Shown: positions 1 through 5,295 of the stretch, piece by piece
Layout of the letters: the number at the start of each line of letters is the position of its first letter
How positions within the stretch are numbered: position 1 is the first letter of the stretch
Source: Bacteroidaceae bacterium
GTDB taxonomy: Bacteria; Bacteroidota; Bacteroidia; Bacteroidales; Bacteroidaceae
Direction of reading: 5' to 3'
Length of the DNA stretch: 5,295 nucleotides
Assembly (NCBI GenBank): GCA_900769765.1
Contig: CAAGHW010000057.1
Coordinates: 1 to 5,295 of the forward strand
Made by a program: the position numbers and the translations under genes
The notes under the pieces: model-generated
Told to the model about the DNA's origin: nothing
Seen by the model: the letters and a program-made list of their open reading frames with translations, nothing else
Database searches by the model: none

Positions 1-605
1 AGGATAAGAACCTCTTTTGCATCCATAACAGTACCTACACCTACAGTAACAGCAGTCTTAGGAACCTTGTTGATGTCATTATCAAAGAAACGAGAGTTTG
101 CAATGATTGTATCAGTTGTAAGAGTCTTGATACGTGTGCGTGAAGCGAGTGAAGAACCCGGCTCATTGAACGCGATGTGACCGTCAGGACCGATACCGCC
201 CAAGAAGAGGTCGATACCGCCGTAAGACTTGATCTTCTCCTCGTAACGTGCACACTCAGCAACCAAATCCTCAGCGTTACCGTTAAGGATGTTCACGTTC
301 TCTTTCTTAACGTCAACATGGCTGAAGAAGTTGTTCCACATGAATGAGTGGTAGCTCTCGGGATGCTCCTCGGGAAGACCTACATACTCGTCCATATTGA
401 ATGTAACGACATTCTGGAAGCTTACGATACCCTTGTTGTAAAGATTGATAAGCTCCTTGTAAGTACCAAGAGGAGTACCGCCTGTAGGAAGACCAAGAAC
501 AAAAGGTCTTTCTGCTGTTGGTTTGAACTCGTTGATTTTCTTTGCCACATAAGAAGCGGCCCAGCATGAAAGCTGCTGATAGTTAGGCTGAATAATTAAA
601 CGCAT
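1..605 (-). CDS. nagB: Glucosamine-6-phosphate deaminase, N-terminal part (runs off the window start)
   Basis: NagB converts D-glucosamine 6-phosphate to fructose 6-phosphate and ammonia in the cytoplasm, feeding amino sugars from GlcNAc or sialic acid into glycolysis. Translation from the ATG at 605-603 gives 201 complete codons that match the E. coli enzyme (266 aa) almost without gaps. Visible family motifs are the phosphate-binding loop LGLPTGGTP (residues 37-45), NMDEYVGLP with the proton-acceptor Asp72, and DGHIAFNE with Asp141, His143 and Glu148 of the catalytic relay. Arg172 is present. Ser151, Ser152, Arg158 and Lys160, which form the GlcNAc-6-P allosteric phosphate site in E. coli, are also conserved, so allosteric control is plausible. 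About 65 residues, including the usual active-site Lys208, lie outside the window. The start follows the upstream lipoprotein stop by 5 bases, so the two are almost certainly co-transcribed. No strong Shine-Dalgarno is seen; AAAGGA lies about 20 bases upstream, too far to be typical. Confidence 0.97.
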   Translation of the reverse strand, partial: MRLIIQPNYQQLSCWAASYVAKKINEFKPTAERPFVLGLPTGGTPLGTYKELINLYNKGIVSFQNVVTFNMDEYVGLPEEHPESYHSFMWNNFFSHVDVKKENVNILNGNAEDLVAECARYEEKIKSYGGIDLFLGGIGPDGHIAFNEPGSSLASRTRIKTLTTDTIIANSRFFDNDINKVPKTAVTVGVGTVMDAKEVLI

Positions 606-610
606 AGTTT

Positions 611-1600
611 TTAAAATTTATAATATCCTTTAATTTTTAATTTCTCAAATTGCAAATCAGTCTTTATAAGCTTTGTAACAGATTTCTTTACCCCATTTAT
701 AACCGTATCCTTGCCAACGACCATCACCGCTGTCCCGTCATAATCATCGAACATTGAGACACTGTCAAAGCCTTTCAATAACGGTTCATCTTCTACCACC
801 CAAGGACCATTCAATGTCGAGGTCTCGGAATATGCCACACCCACCGCCTTTTCTTCACCGGCATAAGCTGTAAACAAGAGACCGAAACCGTCTTTACCCG
901 AATAGACAAGGAAAGGCGACTCCAGATGCGAAGAGGGCTTACGCTCGCCATCCACAACCTCGTACGCCCAAGGTACTTGCGACGCTCTGAACATCACAAA
1001 CGCCTCGCCGAGCCTGCGTGCAAAATCATTGTCATACATCACCACCTGCGCTGTACCATCATCATTCTGCTCACCCAAATGATTATAAATCATATAACCA
1101 TAGCCATACTCATCCTTGCAGAATGTTGGATGTGCCGCCATCTCGCTCATGTCGAGCAAAAAACTTTCATTGTCAATGGTCGTGTAAGGACCTGTTATAT
1201 CATCGGCAACAAGTGTAGCGCATGAATGATGCTCTGCAGTCTCGAATGTCGCCATATAATAATACTTGCCGGCAAGCTTATGTATCTCGGGCGATGTAAT
1301 CACCGGTGCCGCACCCAACCACGAAGCTGTATCATAGTCCAGCACATCATACGGGCCTGTCCACATATGCAAATCCTTGCTTTTCCACATATAGCCGTTG
1401 TCCCCGGTCATATAATAGATATCCGTTTCATAGTCGTAAGCAATGAATGGATTTGCAATGTCCATAGTATCTATGGCAACAGTATCGCATTTTCCACCGA
1501 CAGGCAACATTTCCCATCTGCAAGAACCGTCTTTATTGCCGGCGCCACATGCCGCCAACAGAAAGAGGACCCAAATATGAAAAACTACCCTATTCACCAA
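611..1600 (-). CDS. Lipoprotein with GH43-like five-bladed beta-propeller, catalytic aspartates apparently replaced
   Basis: This 329-residue protein begins with a short signal (hydrophobic residues 5-15) and a lipobox LAAC with Cys18, so it should be a lipid-anchored envelope protein. No clear acidic surface-export signal follows the Cys, so periplasmic or outer-surface location is open. The rest reads like the glycoside hydrolase family 43 propeller: NPFIAYD (50-56), YMWKSKDLHMWTGPY (70-84), SPEIHKLAGKYYYMATF (103-119), ADDITGPYT (132-140), DEYGYGYMIYNH (163-174), LESPFLVYSGKDG (226-238) and VAYSETSTLNGPW (256-268). In GH43 the general base is the Asp of an RDPF-like motif; here it is Asn50. 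The pKa-modulating Asp of the LDGTLYVDEDG-like motif aligns with His157. The acid Glu appears kept as Glu227. It may therefore bind glycans without hydrolysing them, or use altered chemistry. No ATG is available: the start is TTG (1600-1598) or the adjacent GTG (1597-1595). It is the first gene of the unit with nagB. Family is firm; substrate and activity are unknown. Confidence 0.9.
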   Translation of the reverse strand: MVNRVVFHIWVLFLLAACGAGNKDGSCRWEMLPVGGKCDTVAIDTMDIANPFIAYDYETDIYYMTGDNGYMWKSKDLHMWTGPYDVLDYDTASWLGAAPVITSPEIHKLAGKYYYMATFETAEHHSCATLVADDITGPYTTIDNESFLLDMSEMAAHPTFCKDEYGYGYMIYNHLGEQNDDGTAQVVMYDNDFARRLGEAFVMFRASQVPWAYEVVDGERKPSSHLESPFLVYSGKDGFGLLFTAYAGEEKAVGVAYSETSTLNGPWVVEDEPLLKGFDSVSMFDDYDGTAVMVVGKDTVINGVKKSVTKLIKTDLQFEKLKIKGYYKF

Positions 1601-1820
1601 AAATAAAACTACTTTTTGTAAAGATAGTCATTTTTGTGCAAACAAAACATTTATACAATAAAAAAAAGTTCAAAGAGGCATTATTTTCCCAAAAAGCCGT
1701 AACAAAATCCAAATGCAGGTTAAAAAAAACCACTTTAACACAAATTTCAGCGCACCATCATATATCAGATTTGTTTAAATGTAAAAACAGAACAGAGACT
1801 CAAGAAACAATTTTGGACAT
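1601..1820. other. AT-rich divergent intergenic region
   Basis: This 220-base, A/T-rich stretch separates two divergently transcribed genes and must hold both promoters. On the minus strand, TATCTTTA (1619-1626) resembles a Bacteroidetes -7 element but lacks a well-spaced TTTG, so the lipoprotein-nagB promoter is not located with confidence. A weak plus-strand candidate is listed separately. I see no strong dyad, RNA gene or convincing small ORF here; reading frames that cross it are shadows. Confidence 0.6.
1745..1773 (+). promoter_or_regulatory. Weak candidate promoter of the DUF4251 gene
   Basis: TTTC at 1745-1748 is followed after 17 bases by CAGATTTG at 1766-1773. Compared with the Bacteroidetes consensus TTTG-N19..23-TAnnTTTG, this has one mismatch in each element and a short spacer. 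It would give a 5' leader of roughly 40 bases before the ATG at 1821. This is a best guess only. Confidence 0.22.
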
Positions 1821-2477
1821 ATGAAAAAGATAGACAAGAAGATGGCATTGAAAGAGAAGAGATTCATGCGTCACATCACAATCGTTTCGGCAATAATGCT
1901 GGCGATAATCATCGCGGCACAGAGTACAGGCTATTCACAGAACAGAAAAATGACCTTGAAGGAACAGGAAGATGCTTGGAGAGCCGAGAGGCTAAAAAAA
2001 CGTGCAAAAGCCGAAAGAATGGAGTTCATCAACGACTCCATACAATTCGCACAAGCCATCATTGCCATAAGAAACGGCTCGTGGGCTCTTGAAGCATCGA
2101 ACATAACATTCAACAACGGAAATTCCGATTTCGTGACACCGAGCACCAACTACGTCTCAATAAACAACGGCACGGGAACCATACAGACAGCCCTCGACGA
2201 TACCAACATATACTCGCCGAACGGTTTGGGTGGAGTCACTTTACAAGGCAACATAAGCAACCAGGAGCTGAATGTCGACAGCCAAGGCAATGTCTATTAC
2301 AACTACCAGCTACAGGGCAGCAACGTATCGGCTACCGTCAACATAACAATAACGGCAAACAGCAACCAGGCAACGGCATACATTATCCCGAACTTCGGCA
2401 GCAGCAACATAACCATGAGCGGATATATCTACCCGTATGAGCAGGCCGGAGTCATACAGGGAAGCACCGACTACTGA
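1821..2477 (+). CDS. DUF4251-family secreted or anchored protein
   Basis: This 218-residue protein belongs, by pattern, to the Bacteroidetes DUF4251 family, whose function is unknown to me. The basic N-terminus is followed by a hydrophobic segment at about residues 17-35 and a possible cleavage site near GYSQ (37-40), so export across the inner membrane is expected. Residues 43-75 are highly charged and probably helical. The domain itself runs from about 85 to 215 and shows the family pattern: SWALEA with an aromatic/hydrophobic strand, YVSINNGTGTIQ (111-122), SPNGLGGVTLQGNIS (132-146), YQLQGSNVSATVNITI (162-177) and a terminal IPNFGSSNITMSGYI (189-203). The start is uncertain: ATGs at 1821, 1842 and 1866 are all in frame, and the last would put only two residues before the hydrophobic core. 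A purine-rich GGA lies 6-8 bases upstream of 1821. All four prolines use CCG. The TGA stop is followed in frame by a proline-rich stretch, described separately. Confidence 0.88.
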   Translation: MKKIDKKMALKEKRFMRHITIVSAIMLAIIIAAQSTGYSQNRKMTLKEQEDAWRAERLKKRAKAERMEFINDSIQFAQAIIAIRNGSWALEASNITFNNGNSDFVTPSTNYVSINNGTGTIQTALDDTNIYSPNGLGGVTLQGNISNQELNVDSQGNVYYNYQLQGSNVSATVNITITANSNQATAYIIPNFGSSNITMSGYIYPYEQAGVIQGSTDY

Positions 2478-2690
2478 CTGACCGACAACAGCCCACGTAT
2501 TTCCATAGGATTATACCCCAGCGTATGGTACCATCCCATGCCAATACCGCCACGACCTGTAATGATGCCACCGCCACGACCACGACCAATTCCACAAAGG
2601 CCACCGGGTTTTGGAGCACCTCCAATCGGCTTCCCTGCTACCCGACCACCAGGAAATGGCAATACCCCACCACCTGGGTTTAGACCTTAA
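2478..2690 (+). CDS. Proline-rich in-frame continuation after the DUF4251 TGA stop (readthrough tail, separate small ORF, or disrupted tail)
   Basis: Immediately after the TGA at 2475-2477 the same frame stays open for 70 codons and ends at TAA 2688-2690. It encodes a short linker and then a proline-rich segment with PIPPRPVMMPPPRPRP, RPPGFGAPP and a final TPPPGFRP; 24 of 70 residues are Pro. The TAA forms the base of the terminator hairpin, as expected for a true gene end. The stop context is TGA-C, which is known to be comparatively leaky. Alternatives are independent translation from ATG 2538 (50 codons, no good Shine-Dalgarno seen), a recent nonsense mutation in a longer gene, or non-coding sequence. 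Against coding, Pro is mostly CCA (14 of 24) and Arg mostly the usually rare CGA (4 of 7), unlike the DUF4251 body. The complementary strand also reads as an open Gly/Arg-rich frame, but without an ATG at its start and on the far side of the hairpin. What is seen is the open frame; its expression is inference. Confidence 0.35.
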   Translation: MTDNSPRISIGLYPSVWYHPMPIPPRPVMMPPPRPRPIPQRPPGFGAPPIGFPATRPPGNGNTPPPGFRP

Positions 2691-2720
2691 CGACAAACAA
2701 CGGTCCGTTGTTTGTCGTTA
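2688..2720. terminator. Bidirectional hairpin between convergent transcripts
   Basis: TAACGACAAACAACGG (2688-2703) is perfectly complementary to CCGTTGTTTGTCGTTA (2705-2720). This is a 16-bp dyad around a single T, in practice a stem with a 3-5 base loop (GGTCC). It lies between the plus-strand DUF4251 unit and the minus-strand HTH gene, whose stop is 4 bases away, so it can serve both. No strong T-tract follows on either strand, so termination may rely on the long stem. Confidence 0.75.
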
Positions 2721-2723
2721 TAA

Positions 2724-2924
2724 TCAATCCTCGCTGTCGAGCTGAAAAATCTCCTCGACATTTTTATCGAACACACGTGCCATTTTAAGCGCCAGTACTG
2801 TTGACGGAACGAATTTGCCGCTCTCAATGGCATTTATCGTCTGACGGCTGACACCAATGGCTTCAGCCAACTGCTGTTGTGTCATACGCACCTCGGCACG
2901 CGCAACCCTTATTTTATTGTTCAT
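2724..2924 (-). CDS. Small XRE/Cro-CI-type HTH transcriptional regulator
   Basis: This is a 66-residue protein made almost entirely of one helix-turn-helix domain of the short YozG-like kind. The core LAEAIGVSRQTINAIESGK spans residues 19-37, with SRQT as the start of the recognition helix and the typical ending FDKNVEEIFQLDSED. It should bind DNA as a dimer. I place the start at ATG 2924-2922: it leaves the domain at the expected distance and has AAAGGAG six bases upstream. A longer frame to 2981 adds 19 residues with no domain character. It overlaps the end of the upstream membrane-protein gene by 11 bases, which suggests translational coupling and a joint role, probably with the membrane protein modulating the regulator or being its target. 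An inverted repeat in the pair's promoter is a candidate autoregulatory operator. Confidence 0.93.
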   Translation of the reverse strand: MNNKIRVARAEVRMTQQQLAEAIGVSRQTINAIESGKFVPSTVLALKMARVFDKNVEEIFQLDSED

Positions 2925-3309
2925 CTTCCACTCCTTTCTTTGTACGCCACATCTTGTAACGGAAGACTGCCATAAAAACAAGCAGTATCGTGAACATATT
3001 GTACATCATCACTGTCAAGAAACCAAGATCATACACAAACAGCGATAAGAGTATCAATATTGCATAGCTGACATACAACGCAACAAGCAAAGAATTCAAG
3101 CGAATCTGACGCACCATTTCATCTTCAACTTTTTCACATGAACATGTAGCGAGTATGGCACCTGAGACAATGCTTATAATGGCAACATTGTTCAACAAGC
3201 AAGTTGAGTTAAAATCCACAGCAACAATATAAATGCCCACCAACATTCCTATTGCAAAAATACACCATCCTAATTTCTGGAAACGATGAGGAAAAAGTAA
3301 TGTCTTCAT
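2914..3309 (-). CDS. Four-helix membrane protein paired with the HTH regulator
   Basis: This 131-residue inner-membrane protein has no function I can name. Predicted membrane segments lie at about residues 12-31, 39-57, 72-92 and 97-116. A charged stretch between the second and third helices (EKVEDEMVRQIRLNSL, 59-74) and the basic C-terminal tail (FRYKMWRTKKG) should both be cytoplasmic. Small Bacteroidetes membrane proteins with a DEM..IR.NSL-like segment next to short XRE regulators are a recurring arrangement in my knowledge; this has not been checked by search. Cys16, Cys37 and a Cys-Ser-Cys at 56-58 are notable, but no metal site can be claimed. The ATG at 3309-3307 lies about 40 bases downstream of the predicted transcription start. 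Its stop (TAA 2916-2914) sits inside the first codons of the HTH gene. Confidence 0.88.
   Translation of the reverse strand: MKTLLFPHRFQKLGWCIFAIGMLVGIYIVAVDFNSTCLLNNVAIISIVSGAILATCSCEKVEDEMVRQIRLNSLLVALYVSYAILILLSLFVYDLGFLTVMMYNMFTILLVFMAVFRYKMWRTKKGVEDEQ
2931..2937 (-). promoter_or_regulatory. Shine-Dalgarno AAAGGAG of the HTH gene
   Basis: AAAGGAG lies six bases before the ATG at 2924, inside the last codons of the membrane-protein gene. It decides the HTH start in favour of the 66-residue form and is the clearest Shine-Dalgarno in the window, where most other starts lack one. Confidence 0.7.
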
Positions 3310-3358
3310 AAATCTTCAATTTTAATGTTAAACATCTGTTTTGTATTCGAACACGCTA

Positions 3359-3390
3359 CAAATGTAAATTAAACTTTACATAAAGACAAA
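3359..3390 (-). promoter_or_regulatory. Bacteroidetes-type promoter of the membrane protein/HTH pair
   Basis: Read on the minus strand, TTTG (3390-3387) is followed after 20 bases by TACATTTG (3366-3359). This matches the Bacteroidetes primary sigma consensus TTTG-N19..23-TAnnTTTG exactly. Transcription would begin near 3350, giving a leader of about 40 bases before the ATG at 3309. Confidence 0.75.
3362..3381. promoter_or_regulatory. Inverted repeat in the promoter, candidate operator
   Basis: ATGTAAA (3362-3368) and TTTACAT (3375-3381) form perfect 7-base arms around a 6-base spacer. The repeat fills much of the interval between the -33 and -7 elements and overlaps the -7 box, the usual place for a repressor site. 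The HTH protein encoded by the same transcript is the obvious candidate binder, which is inference. In AT-rich DNA a 7-base dyad can arise by chance. Confidence 0.45.
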
Positions 3391-3651
3391 TCTTTTTGAC
3401 ACAAATTGCTTCGTATAACAAAAAATAAAAAATCTCGCAGATATTCTTTTATATGTAATAATGGAGACAGCCGTAACGGCTGTCTCCATATACTTATCGT
3501 TTTGTCGATAATTTACAAATGAAACCAAGATATAAAAATGGATAAAACTGTGGAGTGCAAGGCTTACGAAGAACAAGAAACCGGAGTTTACTGGGCGTAA
3601 ATGAGGATTTCGAGTTCGAGCATAACGCAGCAATCCGCTGTTTTAACATTT
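3391..3651. other. Non-coding region between yebC and the membrane protein/HTH unit
   Basis: Together with the leader and promoter at 3310-3390 this makes a gap of about 340 bases without a convincing gene. It holds the hairpin at 3461-3489. Near the yebC stop, GGCGTAAA (3594-3601) is complementary to TTTACGCC (3651-3658) across 49 bases. A minus-strand open frame (3376-3633, 85 codons) crosses the hairpin and ends inside the next promoter, so I do not call it. The segment from about 3550 to 3650 is less AT-rich than ordinary spacer and may be a conserved 3' UTR element; I cannot show that from one sequence. Confidence 0.6.
3461..3489 (-). terminator. Hairpin terminator downstream of yebC
   Basis: ATGGAGACAGCCG (3461-3473) pairs perfectly with CGGCTGTCTCCAT (3477-3489) around a TAA loop, giving a 13-bp GC-containing stem. 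On the minus strand it is followed by TATTATTACATAT, which is T-rich but not a pure tract. It lies about 160 bases after the yebC stop and ahead of the next minus-strand promoter, so ending the pheT-yebC transcript is its most likely job. Confidence 0.7.
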
Positions 3652-4377
3652 TTACGCCTCCAAAGGTTTCATGTTTGTATATACATTCTGAACATCGTCA
3701 TCCTCTTCGAGACGCTCAACAATCTTGTCGATGGTTGCACGCTGTTCCTCAGTAACCTCTTTCTGGTCGTTAGGAATACGGGTGAACTCACTACCAGTAA
3801 TTTCAAAGCCCTTCTCCTCGAGTGTCTTCTGGATTGCACCGAATGACTTGGGATCACCATAGATTGTGATTTCGTTCTCCTCCTCATCGTACTCATCCTC
3901 TACACCGTAATCGATAAGGTCAAGAATCAGTTCATCCATATCAAGGTCATCCTTCTTTGTAAATGTAAACACACTCTTCTGTGTGAACATGAAGTCAAGA
4001 CTACCCTGTGTACCCAATGTACCGCCGAACTTGTTGAAAACGGCACGTACGTTTGCTACTGTACGTGTAGTGTTGTCTGTTGCAGCATCAACGAAGATAG
4101 CGATACCGAAAGGACCGTATCCCTCGTATGGTACCTCCTTATAATCTTTCTGGTCTTTACCCATCGCGTTCTTGATAGCACGCTCGATGTTGTCTTTTGG
4201 CATGTTCTCGCGCTTTGCATTGGCGATGATAGCTCTCAAGTGTGAGTTTGTATCGGGGTCAGGACCACCTGCCTTAACGGCAATAGCAATCTGTTTTCCA
4301 ACACGAGTAAACACACGTGCCATGTTACCCCATCTTTTCAATTTCGCAGCTTTACGGTATTCAAAAGCTCTACCCAT
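3652..4377 (-). CDS. yebC: YebC/PmpR (TACO1) family protein
   Basis: This full-length 241-residue member has the usual family size. The N-terminal helical domain (about 1-80) carries MGRAFEYRKAAKLKRWGNMA, which replaces the common MAGHSKWANIKHRK start and is typical of the Bacteroidetes branch, then the signature GGPDPDTN.HLR (38-48) and ENMPKDNIERAIK (57-69). YEGYGPFGIAIFVDAATDN (84-102), TRTVANVR and FGGTLG.QGS (117-126) follow; the C-terminal part ends with ERLEEDDDVQNVYTN. The family was long annotated as transcriptional regulators (PmpR). More recent work on bacterial YebC and mitochondrial TACO1 points to a translation factor that relieves ribosome stalling, notably at proline runs. The gene lies 35 bases downstream of pheT on the same strand, consistent with co-transcription and a translation role. 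The ATG at 4377 is supported by the conserved first residues. The central region near 160-168 is strongly acidic. Confidence 0.97.
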   Translation of the reverse strand: MGRAFEYRKAAKLKRWGNMARVFTRVGKQIAIAVKAGGPDPDTNSHLRAIIANAKRENMPKDNIERAIKNAMGKDQKDYKEVPYEGYGPFGIAIFVDAATDNTTRTVANVRAVFNKFGGTLGTQGSLDFMFTQKSVFTFTKKDDLDMDELILDLIDYGVEDEYDEEENEITIYGDPKSFGAIQKTLEEKGFEITGSEFTRIPNDQKEVTEEQRATIDKIVERLEEDDDVQNVYTNMKPLEA

Positions 4378-4412
4378 AGTAAATTTTATTTTAGTTTGTT
4401 ATTATTTGTCTT

Positions 4413-5295
4413 TTATCGCTGTATTGCACCCAAACGCTTCTGGAAGTTCTCCATCAAGCGAGCCATTGTCTTGTCAATGACCTTGTCGTTGAGTGTCTGG
4501 TTGTCATCCTGAAGAACAAAGCTTACCGCATAGCTCTTCTTGCCCTCTTCGAGGTTCTTACCTTCGTAGACATCGAACAATGTAACGGCCTTCAGAAGCT
4601 TCTTCTCAGTCTCACGTGCCACCTGCTCAATCTGCGCGAATGTGACATTCTTGTCAATGAGCAATGCGAGGTCGCGCTTAACTGCAGGATACTTGCTTAT
4701 CTCGGCATAACCGATTTTTGCGTTCTTCACAGCCTTCATAAGCTCTGTCCAGTTGATGTCGGCATAGAACACTTCTGCGTCGATGTCGAAACGCTTTGTA
4801 ATCTTCTTGCGCAAGATACCGAGCTGTGCAACAACCTTCTTGTTGTTCTGTGCCTGTACCTGTATTGCAGCCGAGAATACATCGTCGCTGAATGTGGTCA
4901 CAAGACGCATGCCGGGCTTGAATCCAAGACGGTCGAAGATATGCTCAACGATTGCCTTGAGGTCATAAACCGACAATTGACGGCCCTGCTCAATCCACGA
5001 TGCCGCAACATTGTTGCCGGTCATCCACAACGCCAAGTGATAGCTTTCACTGTATGGGCTAAGGATTTTCTCCTCTACGCGTTTGTCGGCATCGAAACGG
5101 TATGTATTACCGAACTCAAAGAAGCTCAAGTCGGTGAATTTACGGTTTACATTACGTTGCAGGCTCTCAAGACCACCGAACAACATTGTCTGACGCAACA
5201 CGTTAAGGTCGTTGCTCAACGGATTCATAAGACGCACAAGGTTCTCGCTCTTGAAGCTCTCCAACTCATCGTAGTATGCAGCCGCTGTAAGCGAG
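4413..5295 (-). CDS. pheT: Phenylalanyl-tRNA synthetase beta subunit, C-terminal part (runs off the window end)
   Basis: PheT is the beta chain of the alpha2-beta2 synthetase that charges tRNA-Phe in the cytoplasm. The window holds the last 294 complete codons of a protein usually near 800-820 residues. The visible part opens in the catalytic-like core module: LVRLMNPLSNDLNVLRQTML followed by FGGLESLQRNVNR, then SFFEFGNTYRFD and LALWMTGN. The final ~95 residues are the FDX-ACB (anticodon-binding) domain, from YAEISKYPAVKRDLALLIDK through TLFDVYEGKNLEEGKKSYAV to QTLNDKVIDKTMARLMENFQKRLGAIQR's normal family ending. The frame stays open to the window edge, so the TTG at 5264 is an internal leucine, not a start. 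The gene ends with TAA at 4415-4413, 35 bases before yebC. I see no damage. Confidence 0.97.
   Translation of the reverse strand, partial: SLTAAAYYDELESFKSENLVRLMNPLSNDLNVLRQTMLFGGLESLQRNVNRKFTDLSFFEFGNTYRFDADKRVEEKILSPYSESYHLALWMTGNNVAASWIEQGRQLSVYDLKAIVEHIFDRLGFKPGMRLVTTFSDDVFSAAIQVQAQNNKKVVAQLGILRKKITKRFDIDAEVFYADINWTELMKAVKNAKIGYAEISKYPAVKRDLALLIDKNVTFAQIEQVARETEKKLLKAVTLFDVYEGKNLEEGKKSYAVSFVLQDDNQTLNDKVIDKTMARLMENFQKRLGAIQR

Noticed and set aside
926..1606. Plus-strand open frames opposite the GH43-like gene
   Set aside because: They are His/Cys-rich antisense shadows of a clearly coding minus-strand gene.
2568..2590. Short CCACGACCA-like repeats as a possible CRISPR or tandem array
   Set aside because: The units are only a few codons long and reflect Pro-Arg coding repetition; there are no spacers.
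2471..2662. Gly/Arg-rich open frame on the minus strand opposite the proline-rich stretch
   Set aside because: It has no ATG at its start, lies beyond the hairpin that ends the HTH transcript, and runs antisense into the DUF4251 stop. Its GGT/GGC/CGT codons look usable, so it stays a weak alternative to the plus-strand reading.
2925..2981. N-terminal extension of the HTH protein to 85 residues
   Set aside because: The added residues have no domain character and the internal ATG at 2924 has a well-spaced Shine-Dalgarno.
3376..3633. 85-codon minus-strand frame with a hydrophobic segment after yebC
   Set aside because: It reads straight through the 3461-3489 hairpin and ends inside the promoter of the next unit; no ribosome binding site or family resemblance is visible.
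4378..4412. Possible separate promoter between pheT and yebC
   Set aside because: The 35-base gap is AT-rich but contains no TTTG/TAnnTTTG pair at proper spacing, so co-transcription is simpler.

Overview
The window looks like chromosomal DNA from a member of the Bacteroidales (Bacteroides/Prevotella-like). The grounds are a DUF4251-type secreted protein, a GH43-like lipoprotein, a YebC of the Bacteroidetes type (start MGRAFEYRKA instead of MAGHSKW), and a promoter matching the Bacteroidetes consensus TTTG-N20-TAnnTTTG. Nothing in it looks like a phage, IS element, CRISPR array, tRNA or rRNA. Both ends cut through genes.

Layout. (1) Positions 1-1600, minus strand: a two-gene unit. A lipoprotein with a GH43-like five-bladed propeller comes first, followed after only 5 bases by nagB (glucosamine-6-phosphate deaminase, N-terminal 201 residues). 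(2) 1601-1820: AT-rich divergent intergenic region. (3) 1821-2477, plus strand: a DUF4251 protein with an N-terminal signal/anchor. Its TGA stop is followed, in the same frame and without another stop for 70 codons, by a proline-rich stretch. That stretch ends in a TAA lying at the base of a 16-bp hairpin. (4) 2688-2720: this hairpin sits between convergent units. (5) 2724-3309, minus strand: a four-helix membrane protein and an XRE-type HTH regulator with an 11-base overlap, transcribed from a near-consensus promoter that contains a perfect inverted repeat. (6) 3310-3651: non-coding, with the promoter at one end and a hairpin at 3461-3489 suited to end the upstream yebC transcript. (7) 3652-5295, minus strand: yebC preceded by the C-terminal part of pheT (phenylalanyl-tRNA synthetase beta chain).

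How the genes work together. The pheT-yebC pair is translation housekeeping: tRNA charging plus a YebC-family factor. The membrane protein/HTH pair is a compact, probably self-regulating unit. The lipoprotein-nagB pair links an envelope carbohydrate-recognising protein to cytoplasmic amino-sugar catabolism. The DUF4251 protein is an envelope protein of unknown role.

The points most worth a second look are the proline-rich frame beyond the DUF4251 stop codon, the GH43-like protein in which both expected catalytic aspartates appear to be replaced, and the inverted repeat inside the HTH-pair promoter. No clear new multi-gene system is visible.
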